Positions 1 to 15,990 of a stretch of 64,000 nt of DNA are shown piece by piece. Origin of the DNA: Phascolomyces articulosus (taxonomy: Eukaryota; Mucoromycota; Mucoromycetes; Mucorales; Lichtheimiaceae); contig JAIXMP010000013.1 of NCBI GenBank assembly GCA_025677815.1, positions 806,001-870,000 on the forward strand, written 5' to 3'. The position numbers and the translations under genes are program-made. The notes under the pieces were generated by a model, which was not told the origin of the DNA, ran no database searches, and worked only from the letters and a program-made list of their open reading frames with translations. The stretch's first letter is position 1. Each line of letters starts with the position of its first letter.

Positions 1-163
1 ATATAGAGAGATGGAAAAACGAAATTGCAGTTATGTACATCACAATTTAATAGATGTTTAATAGGAGTGTATAAGAAAATGATGATGGATGGATGGAAAG
101 ATGTGTGTATGAGAGAGTGAAGTAGATATTAAAAAAAAAAAAACAGAAAAAAAAGGGATCAAA

Positions 164-2387
164 TTAACGGGTAGCAGCAACCGTCCATGGAACAAGTCTT
201 CTCTTGTATTTTTTACCAACAGTTGTCTTGGGTGGAGATGGTTTCTTATCTTTATCCTCCTCGTCTTCTTTCTCTACTGAAGATCGTACAGCCCATGCGG
301 TTGGATCACTTACAGCAGCACCAAAAGTAGGCGGTGAAAGGTTTCCTCGGAGCGATTTGAAAGGAAGATCAGATGATCGAACAAACCAAGGTTCATGACC
401 ATCGGACATGACGTTAGTTGGTTTGTTATTTGGTTGTACCAAATCCAAGGAATCATCACTATCTTTTCGCTTTCCTAGAACGCTGTCCGGCCGCACCTCT
501 GCGTCCTTCTTTTTGTTCTTTGGTACTTCTTGTTTTTCTTCTTGATCTTTTTCGGGACTGGATCGTTTCAATAATTCTTGATCGTTCTTGGAAGGTTGTG
601 TTGATGATGATGATAATGGTGATGAGGATTCACATGCATAGAAAAGAATATATGCTTGTTGTGAAAGTACTTCTTTTAATGAAGCTTTTTCAACCTGTAC
701 AAATGTAATTTATTAGAACTAAATAACCCTTTCCACTTTAAAAGAAGTCATTTTAAATATAAACCATTGCGTAAATCCCACTTACCATTTCATCATCCAT
801 TTGGTACCATTGTTTATCCGAATTTTTGATATAAGCATAGTAGTGACCTGAATTACAACTACTACCCAAATGTACCAACACACCATATAAACGATATTTT
901 GTTTTGCCTTGTAACTCTTTTCTTTTTTCAGCACTGATATAAGATGCCATATCAATCACTTCTGGGTATTGTATCCGATCCGAAATTTTTCGCATATATC
1001 CACGTTCTAAATCAAATGTAAATCGCTTTAAATGAACTGTCAACATCATGGGTAAATCAGAAATGGTCACTTGTTTGCCTGCATTCACTTTTTGGTTACA
1101 ACTATTAAAAAATAAAAAGTAAGATCTTAGATTCAATAATCATGTTCATTCTACATAACGATAAATTGAGAAAGAGAAGGCAGAGACTTACCCAGAACAC
1201 TTGTATTTACTATCTGGATCCCTGCCACCAATCAGATCAACCTTGACAAAATTGTTCAGTGCCTTTTCCAAAGAAGATGCGCGATGAATATCCACACTCA
1301 AATCAAGAAATGCTTCATGTGTATTGGATTTTGCTTGACAGCTATGACATCGAACTTGGGATTGGACACGACCACCAAAAATACTATGCAACATGGTTGA
1401 TTCTTCTACTTTGGGACTTACTTTACTGATTGGGGGAAAATAAAAAGAGAATAAAACAATGTGTGATTAATTTAATTACTCAGGGACACATAAACATACT
1501 ATCTACACATATATAATCCACGAATCCATTTTATCCATACATACCCAAGACCGTTCAGCAATGATTTTTGAAATGCAGTAAATAAAAACATCAAGAATTC
1601 ATGTGAATCTTCCTGACGACGTAATCTGAGTGTTCTGGATAATGCTGTCAAAATATACAAACTTTAATTGAGATTTTATCGTTACTTGAGTTGTTTTTTT
1701 TCTAAATCGACAAAATGATTATTTACCTTGAAGATTGGCAGTAAAGTATTTTGGTAAGATAGCTGCACCACGAATACCGCCTTTTGGTTCTTTAAAGATT
1801 CTGTATACGTGTGTTTCCATTGCACAAAGAGCACAATACCCAGCCATCTTGCCTTTTTTAAAAAACAAAGAAGTAGAGTGCATTTTTTTTTGATTTGAAT
1901 CAATTTTTTTGTTTCTTCATATAATGAAATTTTAAACTCAAGATATATATAAAATCTTACATTGCTTCTTATGACCAGAAGATAGTAGATATTGGGCAAG
2001 TGGAGGCGTGTATGTCAAACATTGTAATACTGAGTTTAAGAAACAAGTATTTTGACCGTTTATAAGACCAGGACCCACTCGTTGTGCTGACGTCCAGTTT
2101 TGCTGTAATCGACTCTTATCAAATGGTGCGATTTTGACTCGAGTGACTTGATTGTTGGGTTGGGAACGGCTCCGATCTTGAGCTTGTTGTTTGGTGATAT
2201 TATTATTGTTATTTTTGTTGGTAATATGATTATTTCGACGATTCATGTCTTGATTGGGTTTATTATTGTTAATGAAACCATTGGGTCGATTATTTTTATG
2301 TATCCGGTTTCGATCAAAGCTGGGTTTATAGTGGTGTTTATTATTATTATTTTGATGGTATTGGCTTGTATTAAACGGTTTGGTCAT
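164..2387 (-). CDS. Ubiquitin-specific protease (USP/UBP family, USP36/42-like)
   Basis: This is a cysteine deubiquitinase that removes ubiquitin from proteins. Six exons join in frame: 2387-1961, 1852-1727, 1644-1545, 1425-1192, 1101-786 and 694-164 (577 aa). I chose the ATG at 2387 because upstream sequence in that frame is homopolymeric. Residues about 1-95 are Asn/His-rich and low in complexity. The Cys box GLINGQNTCFLNSVLQCL lies near the end of exon 1. It is followed by a CALC...H stretch, the QEDSHEFL motif (exon 3), a CxxC pair, a second Cx(n)C zinc-ribbon half, then the His box with HLGSSCNSGHYYAYIK and WYQMDDEMV, and finally QQAYILFY. The catalytic Cys, His and Asp are therefore all present. 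The C-terminal tail of about 150 residues is charged and Lys-rich, as in nucleolar USP36-type enzymes. Family assignment is sure; the USP36/42 subgroup is inferred from the short catalytic core and basic tail. Confidence 0.9.
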
Positions 2388-5300
2388 TCCCACTATATTG
2401 TATTGTTTTAAACAAGTCAAAAAAAAAAAGAAAGAAAAAAAAAATATTTTTTTTTCCATTTGCGGAGAAGTAATTTTCAAGTCAATTTTGGAAAATCCGT
2501 TTACTATCAGTTGACATATAAAGTGTCTGATCCTTTACCGGCAACCCAACATGGATCAGAACACCTGAAAACTACATTATGTCAATACATGATGGATGTT
2601 CCATCGTTATTACAAGTTGATGGTATAAAATGGAAGTACTGTCTAGGAATAATGCTATGGATGAAATGTCAAAGTCCTGAAGTATTATTTTACTTATTAA
2701 TTCATTCATTGGCAACATCAAGTAAGAAACAGTTACTGATATTTGTGACCATTATGTTATCAATAAATAAAAAAATATTTATATATATATGAATGAAATG
2801 TCGAGATGTTATAAAAAATATACAGATGGAATAGTGACAATATTTTAGTGGCATTCCCTTAATTTCATATCTGTTAACTTTCAACCCTCGCTACGTATCT
2901 TTGATTTCACACTCAAATACTGCAGGCTTTGTGATATAAATGTAAATTATGTCAACTTACTGTTCATATTCCCTGGTTTATACGAATTGCTTCATTGTAT
3001 CCGCTCCGCATTTTCCAGTTTTTAGTATATATCTTTATCTCACTTTTTAAACTCTCGTAAAATTCATTAACAATTGTTTCTGTCCAGCAGAGAGCTTTTC
3101 AGAGTATATTTTACTTGTAGTAAAAAGTGACGATGTAGAAAAATTTGAAGACAGTAGAGGGATTGAAGCCTGATTTTAGGCATAACTTATTCCATTGGTT
3201 AGAATTCTCCAATATACTGTTCCTTTTTTTTACTGAGGGAAAAACCTTACTGCTATCATTCATCATTTTAAAAAGTGATAATGTACTTATTTTCTTTGAT
3301 TTTTACCGATGTTATATTTAATTTTTCTACTTGTTGGTAGAAGAGGTGTGGCCAATAGCCTATAATCTATCTGTTGTCTGGTGTATTTGTAGCGATATGA
3401 ATTTATGGTGTTGTTCGACAAAATGAGCAAAAGCTTTGGGTATTTTAGTTTTCACTTGCACAAGTAGGTATCAATGCCTTTAAAATTACATGTAAAGTTA
3501 GTAAGTCATAAACAAGTTTATAATTAACTACAAAGTAGAGGAGAAGGGTGTATCTTGCTGCGGATGTGTTGCTCTTCAGGGGATCTACTTGCTTTGCAGT
3601 TGAAGGAGGAATATTTATATTGCTCATTACTACATGCAAACTTCATAAAAGGACATATATAGAAATTTCTTTAGTCATTTTACCTTCCCCGGTATAAATA
3701 TCAAACAGTAATATCCTGGAAACTACTGTAATTTTATAGAAAATTATCAATACTTAACCGAATAGACATTAAACTAATTTTCAAAAAGGCTATAATAGTA
3801 TGACACACCAAATCGATAGAGGCCATCAAAGCGGAGTAATAGTTTTATTATTGGGAGAGGCGTAAAGAAGAAAACGCTCCATACAACAAGTAATAGTGAA
3901 AGTTTAGAGAGAGGCGAATATTGGATATTTCCTAATACTTCGTGAACGACATATTTTCATTTCGCGTATGCAATACAGTCTTTAACTTCGCGGATTCCCT
4001 GCATAATTGTATTATAAATGTGCGAAGTTAAAAAATCATCTTCAGCGAAATTGAAAATGCATGGTCGCGAAGTAATAGGAAAAATCCTATAGAAAGAAAA
4101 CAGCCGTTCGATACGATTTTGTGCAAAATTGCATTTGCTGAGTCACAGCTTCATTTCGACTTACGTAAGGTTTGCCAAATGAATGAGGTATGTTGGAAAA
4201 TCGATACTATTATTAAAACCAATCGTCAGTATACGTGCTATAATCCACGTAACTTCGTTTCGTTTAAACAAACTTACACTTTGATCAAACCATTTGCATA
4301 AACATGTCCTTGACGACATTATTTCACAATTGTATGATCCAAGAAATGAGTGAATACGTTGCCACATTACTACATTATGTTGTTCAACCTTATGAATTCT
4401 TTCGCTCAACAGAACTATCTTGGGACATGTAGATTCATGGTATCTAAAAAAAATACAATTGTAATTAAAAACATCCTCCGCACCACTCCATCCAACCACC
4501 GATACCCCCTCCCATGCCCATAGATTTGAGACAAACATAGTATAAAATAAAACAGAGAAAAAAAGTAGCAGATATTTAGAATCATCCTCTAAAACATTGC
4601 ATGTTCTTCGATTGGAAACCAACCGTCTCATTTAAGCTATTTTAATTGAGCCTCTATTTAATAATAGAAAAAGGGAAAATAGGAAAAGGATCACTGTTGA
4701 TGTCTTCCAAACTTTGTCTCCAACATAAGACTTGGCGTATATTTTGAAAGTGAACTTGAGTAATCTTTTCATGCGAGATACATCACATTAATCCGAGCTT
4801 GGGTGTAAAGACTCACACTATTTGGCAACATGTTGATTTCTATTATTAATGATACGAATGTCTTTATGTTCACATTATCTTACATGATTTTATTACGTAT
4901 ATTAAATGTTTTTTTAAGTATTCAAATAATACTTACGAATCTTATAATATGATGAAGGAGAAAATATTGAATATAAAAAATTCTAATGAATATACATATC
5001 ATGTCCATCCGCTGATCCGAGATATCTTTTTGCAAATATAAATACACCCTATGTTATATATCACCATTTATTATATATAGACAGATAATGTATGGATGCA
5101 CCATTAGTACTGGCAGAGATATAATGTTTTATTATTAATAATAATATTATTTCCTTACTTCTTCTTCTTATTCTATTATTGGGAGTGAATAATATCCTAT
5201 ATTGGACATTGCCTTTATTCTATTATACGAATACATTTCCTGTTTCGTTAGCAGTAACAGTATCGTGATATATTACTACCTTTTTTCTTGTTTAGAAAAA

Positions 5301-5920
5301 AAAATAAGAAAAGAGGAGAAGAAAGCATTTATGATCGAAAAGTTCTCGAACTCGGATCATTTATGGCCGTTTTTCATTCAAGAAATGTCAATCATTGTTG
5401 ATGATTATGCAAGATCACTTTTAATAGAGCAGCATACTGCCTGGTAATCACTTTAACCGCACTTTCAATTTTTTACTGGAATGCCATCGGTCAAATTAAT
5501 TACTTTGAAGCACGTTTCTTGGATACGGAAATGCCACACACAAGCTTATAGTGTTTATAATAATAATAAGGAGTTATGGCTATTATAGTGAAATCACTTT
5601 TAATGTCGGACACAGCGTTGAGATTAATAATAGTTTAATAATGAATAAATGCTGGAATTAATATTGAATGTGAATTTGAGTGGAAAATTTGGTCCCTATG
5701 AAAGGAAACGTTGGTGAGAATGGGGTATCATGGTAGTATCATATTAATATCTAATGTTATATAAATAAACTAAAAATGTGCTTGTTGTTGATGATGTCAT
5801 GCATATATAAATATATGATATGGAGGAGCAATAAGGAAAAAAAGAAAAGGGGTTAACAAGAAGAATAAGAGAGAGATGATCTATAGAAACGTAGTGTGCG
5901 TGGGAAGGGGATGGTTAGGA
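2388..5920. other. Intergenic region, 3.5 kb, A+T rich
   Basis: I find no intact gene here. The stretch around 2475-2725 on the + strand reads like coding sequence broken by stops. A fold-back element lies at 3923-4087 and is listed separately. The open frames of 60-156 codons between 3445 and 5447 have A+T-driven composition, no recognisable motif and no supporting splice pattern. The left 50-100 bases include poly-A/T runs next to the start of the USP gene. Confidence 0.6.
3923..4087. mobile_element. Fold-back (MITE-like) element, about 165 bp
   Basis: The two halves of this stretch are imperfect inverted copies. The outer 25 bases, 3923-3947 and 4063-4087, match at 21 of 25 positions when one is reverse-complemented. 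Inner blocks also pair in mirrored order: 3953-3965 with 4045-4058, and 3981-3991 with 4022-4032, the last pair an exact 11-base match. It holds no open frame. Structure of this kind is typical of non-autonomous DNA transposons. I could not define a clear target-site duplication, so the exact ends are uncertain. Confidence 0.55.
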
Positions 5921-7707
5921 TCAGACTGTTGCTGCTGGTTTCCGCCTGCTACCTCCACCAAATAATGTCCAAAATTGCCAAGGTTTTCGTCTTGCAGCAG
6001 TTTCTGTCGCTGCTTGTTCTGCTTTCTTTTGTTCTTCCAGCACAGCTAATTGATCCAGCCGTTCTTTAGCAGGTTGATAATTTTCAGCTGCGGCGAGTTT
6101 ATAATATTCTGAAGCTAACGCGTAATTTTGTGGCCATCCTTCTCCTTTATAAAACCTATACTCAATTGAATCATAAATTATATTTAATATCTTTCTCAAA
6201 CCTCCTTTTTACTACAATTACTATTTGACGATTTTTTACTTACATTTCACCCAGCATAAACCGAGAATAATTTTGCGGAGCATCCTGTTGACTTGCCGCC
6301 TTTTGATAATATTCAAACGATTTCATCAAATCTTTGGGCACACCTAATCCAGATCGATACATATCCCCCAAACAGGTTTGACAAAATCCTAATCCAGAGG
6401 GCCATATATCATCTCCTTTAAGACACCACTCATGTGCTTGCTCATAATCCTTTTTAATACGGGTATTGGGAAGACCATAATAATACACTCGTGACAAAGT
6501 TTCAATAGCAAGTGGAAATCCTTGTTCACCTGACTGTGTTAACCAAAAGATGGCTTGTTGAGCATCTTTTTTGTCGTGAAGTAAAACATCGCCAACAATA
6601 TACTGACAAAATTGTTCTCCTGTTGCTTCAGCAACTCGTCGTGCATAACGATACGCCTTTTCACGATCACGAGGGACGCCACCATCTTGATTTCCTTCAT
6701 AGTGTAATCGTGCAAGATCTGTAAGTGCTCGCGCATCAGATGCTGTGAGTCGTCGTAAAGTATTATTATTATTACTTCTGATATTGTTGTTGCCAGTGTT
6801 GTTACTAGTTCCATTGGTACTATTATTTTGATTATCTTCGATTTGTTTGCTTGCTGCTTTTTCATATAAAGATAAACTTTCTTGAATATTATGAACCCCT
6901 GGATATTTGAACGCATCGCCAAGGATAGAAGCAAGTTCTACACGAGCTCCATTATGACCTGCATTGGCTGCTTTTTTTAAATAGTCAACACCTCGTTCGA
7001 CATCGCGTGGTAAACCAACACCGTCCAATAATACTAAACCCACAAGATGACACATGGCTGCATGTCCTTGTTCATCCGCCTGTTTAAGCACAGTAGTAAA
7101 AAGATCTTCTTCCTGTTCAATTCCCTCAATACAATTGGCTAAAGCGACTGATAATCGTCGATCAAAAACACTTCTTGCCCATATTTCTGCTTCACGACTA
7201 TCTTGATGTACTGCAATATCACTTAAAAGAACAGTACTTAATTTGATTTTTGCTTCAACATCGCCCTAATCATATTTATATATATAATCGTTATGTTAAT
7301 TATTTAATATAAAAACCAAGCAGTCTTTTTCTCTCTCCTTGCATAAATAATAAAGTTGATTCTATTTTTTAATATAAACAGATATGTAGCTATATGTATG
7401 TAGGTAATCTTACCTTGGCTGCTTTTTTTCGAAGATATTTTAATGCACACCGAGCTAATTCAGATTGATTGGTTCGGTCGAGGTTTTCATTATATAATGG
7501 ATGAACAAAACTGGTTCCATTGATGAGTTCAACAGCTATTGTGAAAATATCAAAAAAAGTCAATGGCCATCGATGAAGAAGGATTCAAAAAGAGTCATGG
7601 TCTATTAGTGTTGTCATGGTTGTATATTTACCAGTTAATAAAAACAATTCTGAGGAAACACCTTTGGAGGAGGCAAGTTGTTCAAAATCTGAATCTATTA
7701 TGTTCAT
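5921..7707 (-). CDS. Sel1-like repeat (SLR) protein
   Basis: Four exons join in frame: 7707-7632, 7535-7414, 7265-6244 and 6155-5921, giving 484 aa with no signal peptide or membrane segment. The large third exon carries repeated alpha-helical units of about 36 residues with the Sel1 pattern. Examples are the run around GHAAMCHLVGLVLLDGVGL with the following DVERGVDYLKKAANAGH, and later LGDMYRSGLGVPKDLMKSF followed by EYYQKAAS. A spacer of Asn-rich sequence (about 6760-6840) interrupts the repeats. The C-terminus ends in a Lys/Glu helix and a basic Gly-Arg tail. SLR proteins act as scaffolds; in yeasts some (Chs4/Skt5) activate chitin synthase, but nothing in the sequence assigns that role here. 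The family is well supported; the partner is unknown. Confidence 0.88.
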
Positions 7708-8905
7708 GAATATTAAATATATGAAAAAAAAAAGAAAGCCCCTCGAATGAAATGATTTCAAGAACCCACCCAAAATTTTATTTATTTTTTTTAAGTAAAA
7801 CCTTGTGACACCATGTTCTGATACTTTATATAAAAAATGTGTCAAGTAACACAATCATCGTCAAAAACTGCTATTGTCCCCTTTGACAAGGAAGAAAAAT
7901 ACATGTGATTGGTTTTTTCATGGGGCATCGTCAAGATTTAAACATTGGGTACTGAATATATAAAACAAAAGTTCCCGCTTGGATATACATCTTTTGAAAA
8001 TTATGTGGCTGCCCTGAATTGGAACAACTACCTTAACCCAATTTAGGCTAATTGATCCATATTTTCTTCAGGTTATCATTCAGGTAAAGACACCCTATTC
8101 TTTAAACTTTCCTACTCAATAGGCTATATTTCTTGATTTTAACCAGTCAAGATATAATCTCAAAAAACATCATTGGTATATATATAAATGAGTGATTCGT
8201 AGTCTATTAGCAAGGTATTGATAGTCATTTTTAAAATATTGATCTCTTACAAAATACGTGCATGAATATACACTCCATTTTTATTTGTTCGAAGCTGGTC
8301 ACAACGAAGAAATAAAAGTAGGGATGCTCATAAGAGCTCTTCTACAACATATTCAAGTATGTACAAATTTACCATCAACGACATTCAGGATGCACGTCTT
8401 TTCAGAGAAACATGCCCTAACGTTAAAGATGCAAACCACTTCAGATCCGAACAATGTAATCATAAATATAACTTTGTAGCTATGCTAAGAAACAATTTTG
8501 ACATATTTGGTTTCATCCGTTTAGTAATAATGATCATCTAATTTTCAAGGAACACGTTCAAATTTTTCTTTTTTTTTTATTCGAACAATTAGAAAAATAT
8601 CTTTTTTTTAAGTATTTACATTATGAGAATGAAAGAGTGTGTGAGAGAGAGAGAGAGTAGGAGAGAGGGAAAAAAAGATTTGTGTCTAGGATGAGAAAAA
8701 AGTTATAATACAACAAGGTAAGAAAATGCTGTGTTCTTTTTAAATATTATGCTGATTTGCTTTTTTTTTTTTGTTATAGGTTTGTGCGTTGCTCCACGTC
8801 GCTCGCCATACATTTCCATTCTGTTTATCACGATAGTTAATGTATATAAATGAATATGTTATGTGTATGTATATATGAATAAATGTATATGACTCTTTTT
8901 TTTTT
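7708..8905. other. Intergenic region, 1.2 kb
   Basis: This is the upstream side of the SLR gene and the downstream side of the poly(A) polymerase gene. It is A+T rich with poly-T runs, plus a GA-rich stretch around 8636-8670. Two overlapping open frames at 8258-8541 show no motif and are not called. Confidence 0.6.
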
Positions 8906-11382
<2,477 letters not shown>

Positions 11383-11914
11383 GGCCTTAATATTATAACG
11401 GAATATGTTTCGTAAAAAGCGAAAGAAGAGAAGGGGAAAAAAGAAGAAAAGAAAAAAAACCTGTAAGCAATAAGAAAAATAAGTGAACTTTAACTTATTG
11501 TTCATGTGACTTGTGCCTCAATTGAAGCGTACCGAGAATTTTTGAACCAATTCATGCATAAACCAATCAACACCTTTAATTTTTGTAATACTAACGACGA
11601 CTAATCTTTTTATTTATAATTTGATTGTACGCGATAATAATTATAATGCCTGTTTTTTTTAATAAATGTACTAGTGTATATATAAAGTGTGTGTTTGATG
11701 TTGATGATGAATGGTAAAAAAATGTTTATATGCTTGGTAGGAGGAAGAGGAGGAGGAGGAGGAGGAGTAGTAGCCATTGTAATAATAATAATTGTTGATG
11801 TTGTAATATACAATAATAGAGTAATAAGAAGAGAATATATAGTAATAATAGTAAAAGGATGCTCTAAATCAATGAAATACAAAATGAATATGTATAGTAT
11901 GTGTATGTGTTATT
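11383..11914. other. Intergenic region, 0.5 kb, with GA-rich tract
   Basis: This is the promoter side of the poly(A) polymerase and the 3' side of the mannosyltransferase. It contains a purine tract at about 11741-11766 built from GGA units and short AT-rich trinucleotide runs. The 90-codon frames on either strand are products of these repeats. Confidence 0.6.
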
Positions 11915-13496
11915 TTAATTCAGCAATGCACGATCAAATGTTCGAAGACAACTTCCCCTAATGAAAGAGAAAAGCCATGTTAGATATGATGGAGATACTA
12001 GACTATGAATAGTAATAACAATAACTTACTTTGAGTTATAGTCCCAAACAAAAGAATCATATTTACAGGAACACTTTTGTAGTACAGATTCATCTGCGGG
12101 GCAATGTAATACACCTGTTATTATAAATTGAGACAAATTAATTAATAACTCTTTATATATAATGCATATTAGGCCATTCCATCTTGTTGTTTTTAATTCC
12201 TTACTTGTATGACGATAACCCATATCATGGAAGAAATGAAACTCTTCTTTACGTAACATCATAGCAGCTGCAATGGAATGGACTGGTGCATCACCCCATC
12301 TAATAATGTATAATATAAATAACTATGTAAGAAATCTACTTTTTATATATATAATTAAATCCGTTTTCTTTTCTATTTCGACAACATATGCATTACCTTT
12401 CATAATAAAATCCACCTGATTCATCCAAATAATTGAAAAATTGTAAGTATTCGTTGGAACGCCATAAATCCAATGATCCAATTTCGAAGTTAGTCCAGAA
12501 ATGACATGTGTTGTATGTTTCTCCATCATCATCCGTAATAAACTTCCATAAACTTTTTTCTTTGGGTGGGAATCGTTTGACAATTTCAGGATGATCTCGT
12601 CGAAAATCTTTGACAGTATCCCATAATGAAGGTATGGTTGCCACAAATTCGGTAAATGTCAATGTGAAAGCTATATGTCATAAGAACTATTTAGAATATA
12701 ATCCTAGTACACATCCATGAATATTCCCTTTTCAACTCTTTAAAAAACATATTCTTTCGAATTATTCACGTACCATATTTCTTGCCATTATTCCGCATGA
12801 ATTTAAATACATCATAATCAATTTCACAAAGGAAATCAACATTGGGTTCTACACGCCAGTAGTATTCATATTTATCCAAAAGTGGATGTCGAAAGAAGAA
12901 ACCACTTTGGAATCTAATAGATACATCTCATTAACACGATTTTTCTTTATCTATCTTTTAACCCAACACGATATATATATATGCAATATATAGGTTAACA
13001 AAACAATTTACCTGCACATATGTCGATAACTTTCTGAATCAGCATAAGGCACTTTACTTTCTGCCATTTTTTGTCGACTTTCAGCAGCCACAGATTGATC
13101 GATAAAGCTAGGATAACCCCACATTTGTTCGTCCAGTTTACCATATACCATTTCCGCTTTACTCAAATTCTTTGTTCCTTCAATAAACTCGGGTGTAAAA
13201 TCGTCGTCATTTAAAAATACGTAAGGGTAATTGTACTTGTTGTTAAATGTCTTTTCCATTTGTTCAATGGAAGACTTGATTCCTTCCAGTTCACTATTTC
13301 GAACCAAAATGACAAAGCATGCATTGACAGGATCATCAGGGTTGATGCCTGTTTTGTATTCATTCCAAACGTCAACAATCCCGGAAGGAACAGCAAAAAA
13401 ATAAAAAGATAATAGGATTAAAATAAGAACGACAGAAAAAAGAAAGAGTAAAATAGGTGTAGATCGCCTTGGGTTAAACGATGTTTTGATAAACAT
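11915..13496 (-). CDS. GT15 alpha-1,2-mannosyltransferase (Kre2/Mnt1/Ktr family)
   Basis: This is a type II Golgi membrane enzyme that transfers mannose from GDP-mannose onto N- and O-linked glycans of secreted and wall proteins. Six exons join in frame: 13496-13012, 12913-12774, 12670-12397, 12299-12205, 12114-12030 and 11957-11915 (373 aa). A short basic N-terminus is followed by one membrane anchor at about residues 14-35. Family motifs appear in order: [102 protein letters not shown] and FFHDMGYRH, plus CPAD near the end. The [12 protein letters not shown] motif is diagnostic for GT15. The length is typical of a compact Ktr protein. The family is certain; which Ktr subgroup it belongs to is not resolved. 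Confidence 0.95.
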
Positions 13497-15849
13497 AGTT
13501 TTTGATTATGTTATAAAAGAGCGAAAGAGAGAGATGTTTCACTATGAGAAACATGGATTTTTATAAATAACTGCTGGTATAAGGTTACACCATGGAAGCT
13601 TCTCTTTGCTGCCTAGTCTCATTTATTATGGGCTAATAAAGTAAAATGGATCTATTTTATGTAATTATTGGCTGAAAAAGCAAGAAATCTGTACAAAGAA
13701 TATGTCTTTTTATTTTATAATGAAATTCTATATAACTTTTAGTTCATCTCTAGTAAAAATAGACAGCTACATTTGCTTAATCCTTTTATGGTACTTCTTT
13801 TGATGAAACTTAAAGATCGTCGTGCTTTTTTTAACAGATTGATCACTTGAGAGAGAACAATCGGTCAAATCCAAATTATCAAAAGTCCCATAATATGGTT
13901 TATGTTACACTAATTTTCACATACACCATTCAAGCTGAGTTTATTTGGTTGGTAAGAGACTAGAATTTGAGGAGTGATGTTCCATGCTTATTTTATGCAA
14001 ACAGGTTCAATAATGAAATTTAGATAGATAATGAATATCCATCGATCATTTCTTCTAAAAATATACCAGTATTCAATAATAAGTCAAGCATAACATTTAA
14101 CAAGATAAAATATACACAATAATCAATTGCCATCGACATTCTCTCCCTCTCGTTAAGTATCACTCTCGTCTTGTTGATCATCATCTGCTCGTCATTGTCT
14201 CTTGTTATCATGAAGCTTGTAATATTTGGATATATTTGAATGCTTCTCTAAGAATAATGATATACCTTATCTTTTTTTTTTGTGGAATGGATGGCTGATT
14301 GTAACTTCTTTAAACCAGTTATTATATTCGCTCTATGACGATGTTCCGAAGCAGTATATCTATTGTCAGTTTTTACAGAGTTTTCAATTTCACGTTCCTT
14401 CTTCTGTAGTTTCTTCTATTGCTTGATCGCCACGATCCTCATCACATTGATCACTACCACTTAATTATATATTGCATAATTGATTGTTTTGACTTCATAA
14501 CCGCAACGTCTTTTTTTTTGGGAGGGGTTAGAAAAAGATAGCCAATAATTTGTATCGGCAGTGGGATGTAATATATTAAAAAGTCAATCCACTCCAACCA
14601 TCTCAAAACATGTGTACGATAACAAGTGTTGTCAGCATTTTCTTTTTTCTCATTTTATGGATAACTCTCCTTTTAGTTATGATACAGAATCTGCTTTTTC
14701 TTCAACTGCTAACTTCCTCCCTTAACCACCCCAAGTTTGAGATTTGTTGCGAGGGATGCATTGAGTATATATTCTATGAATCAAAAAGTAGTGGGTTACA
14801 GTATTTCCTATACTACAACGAGCAGCGAGATAAGCAACTATTGTTTTCACCAATACTTATGTCTGCTACTGCCAACTTTTTTTATACAACACAGATAAGG
14901 TTTAATCAATTTACAATTACATCATGTTTTCAGAAACATAATTGTTTGTTGTATATATAGAACTAATTTACATCACGAAAATGAGATACTTTGGTTTATA
15001 TTAGTAATTATATTTATTATGAAACGTTTCATATGGGTTATGGTGCGTAAGCCCTTAAATAGACCAAATTAAATGGCGCTCAGCATTGTATATGCAATTA
15101 TGCATGCTATAACTACCATGTATAACAGGAACTATAACGCTTTACCCAGAAGTGTAGCATCTTCTAATAAAAGAAGTGCTATTTTTTTTTATCTTTCTTG
15201 CTTTCTATTTTTCTCAAAAACATCTTCATATTCTTTCTGTTCATTTATTGTCAATATTTATGAAAATTTACTTCATAACATTTATTATCCAGATGTTTCT
15301 CAACAAGAATTGTGGAATAAAAAAAAATTGCAGAGAAGCATCATCAGTTAAGAGCTCATGCACCATATGCTTAATAACTATGGATATGCTCGCTTTTTGA
15401 ACCTATCATATAAACTTTATATATATGCTTGGTTTAATATATATGCAGCTATTGTGTCTTTGCTTTATCAAAATCATAATTATAAAACAAAAAAAATGGT
15501 TATAATTCATGTTTTATGATTTAGGTCATACTCTCTTGACATAAACATATTATTTTTGGTATAAAACATAAAAAGAATCCAAGTATGAAATTTAAGAATT
15601 TTATGTTTTATGATTATAATTTAATTCTGAATATGCCGAGCCTATAATAATATATGAGTATGTATAATCAGAATGAAGTGTCGCGTGTACTGTAAATTCA
15701 AATATAGATTGATAATGACAGTAGCATGCTTTCTCATAACTAGTATGTTTTTATGTATACAAAACCAACGTCTCATTTGTAAAATATGAAATAGCGACAT
15801 GATGTTTGATTAGTAACATTGATCTGTGGTATTTGTTGTTTTAAGCTAT

Positions 15850-15990
15850 GTGTTTAAAGAAAGATAATAGATGGATTACAATACTTTTTTGGTACGTGTT
15901 GTGTGGTGCAGTACTTGATGTGTGAAATTGTGTTTTTGAAGAAGATAATAAATGGATTACACTATTTTTTTTGTACATGCGATATGGTTA
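15850..15990. repeat. Diverged tandem repeat, about 80-bp period, two copies
   Basis: The sequence beginning GTGTTT at 15850 recurs from 15930. Both copies share a GAAGATAATA-type block, AATGGATTACA or close variants, a T-run and a GTAC...TG end. The copies differ by several substitutions, so the duplication is not recent. Confidence 0.6.

Noticed and set aside
8258..8541. Two overlapping + strand frames between the SLR and PAP1 genes
   Set aside because: Composition is ordinary for random A+T-rich DNA, the frames overlap each other, and no motif is visible.
11610..11961. 90-codon frames on both strands with poly-Pro or poly-Gly
   Set aside because: They are translations of the GGA-rich tract and flanking trinucleotide runs; neither has a homologue-like motif.
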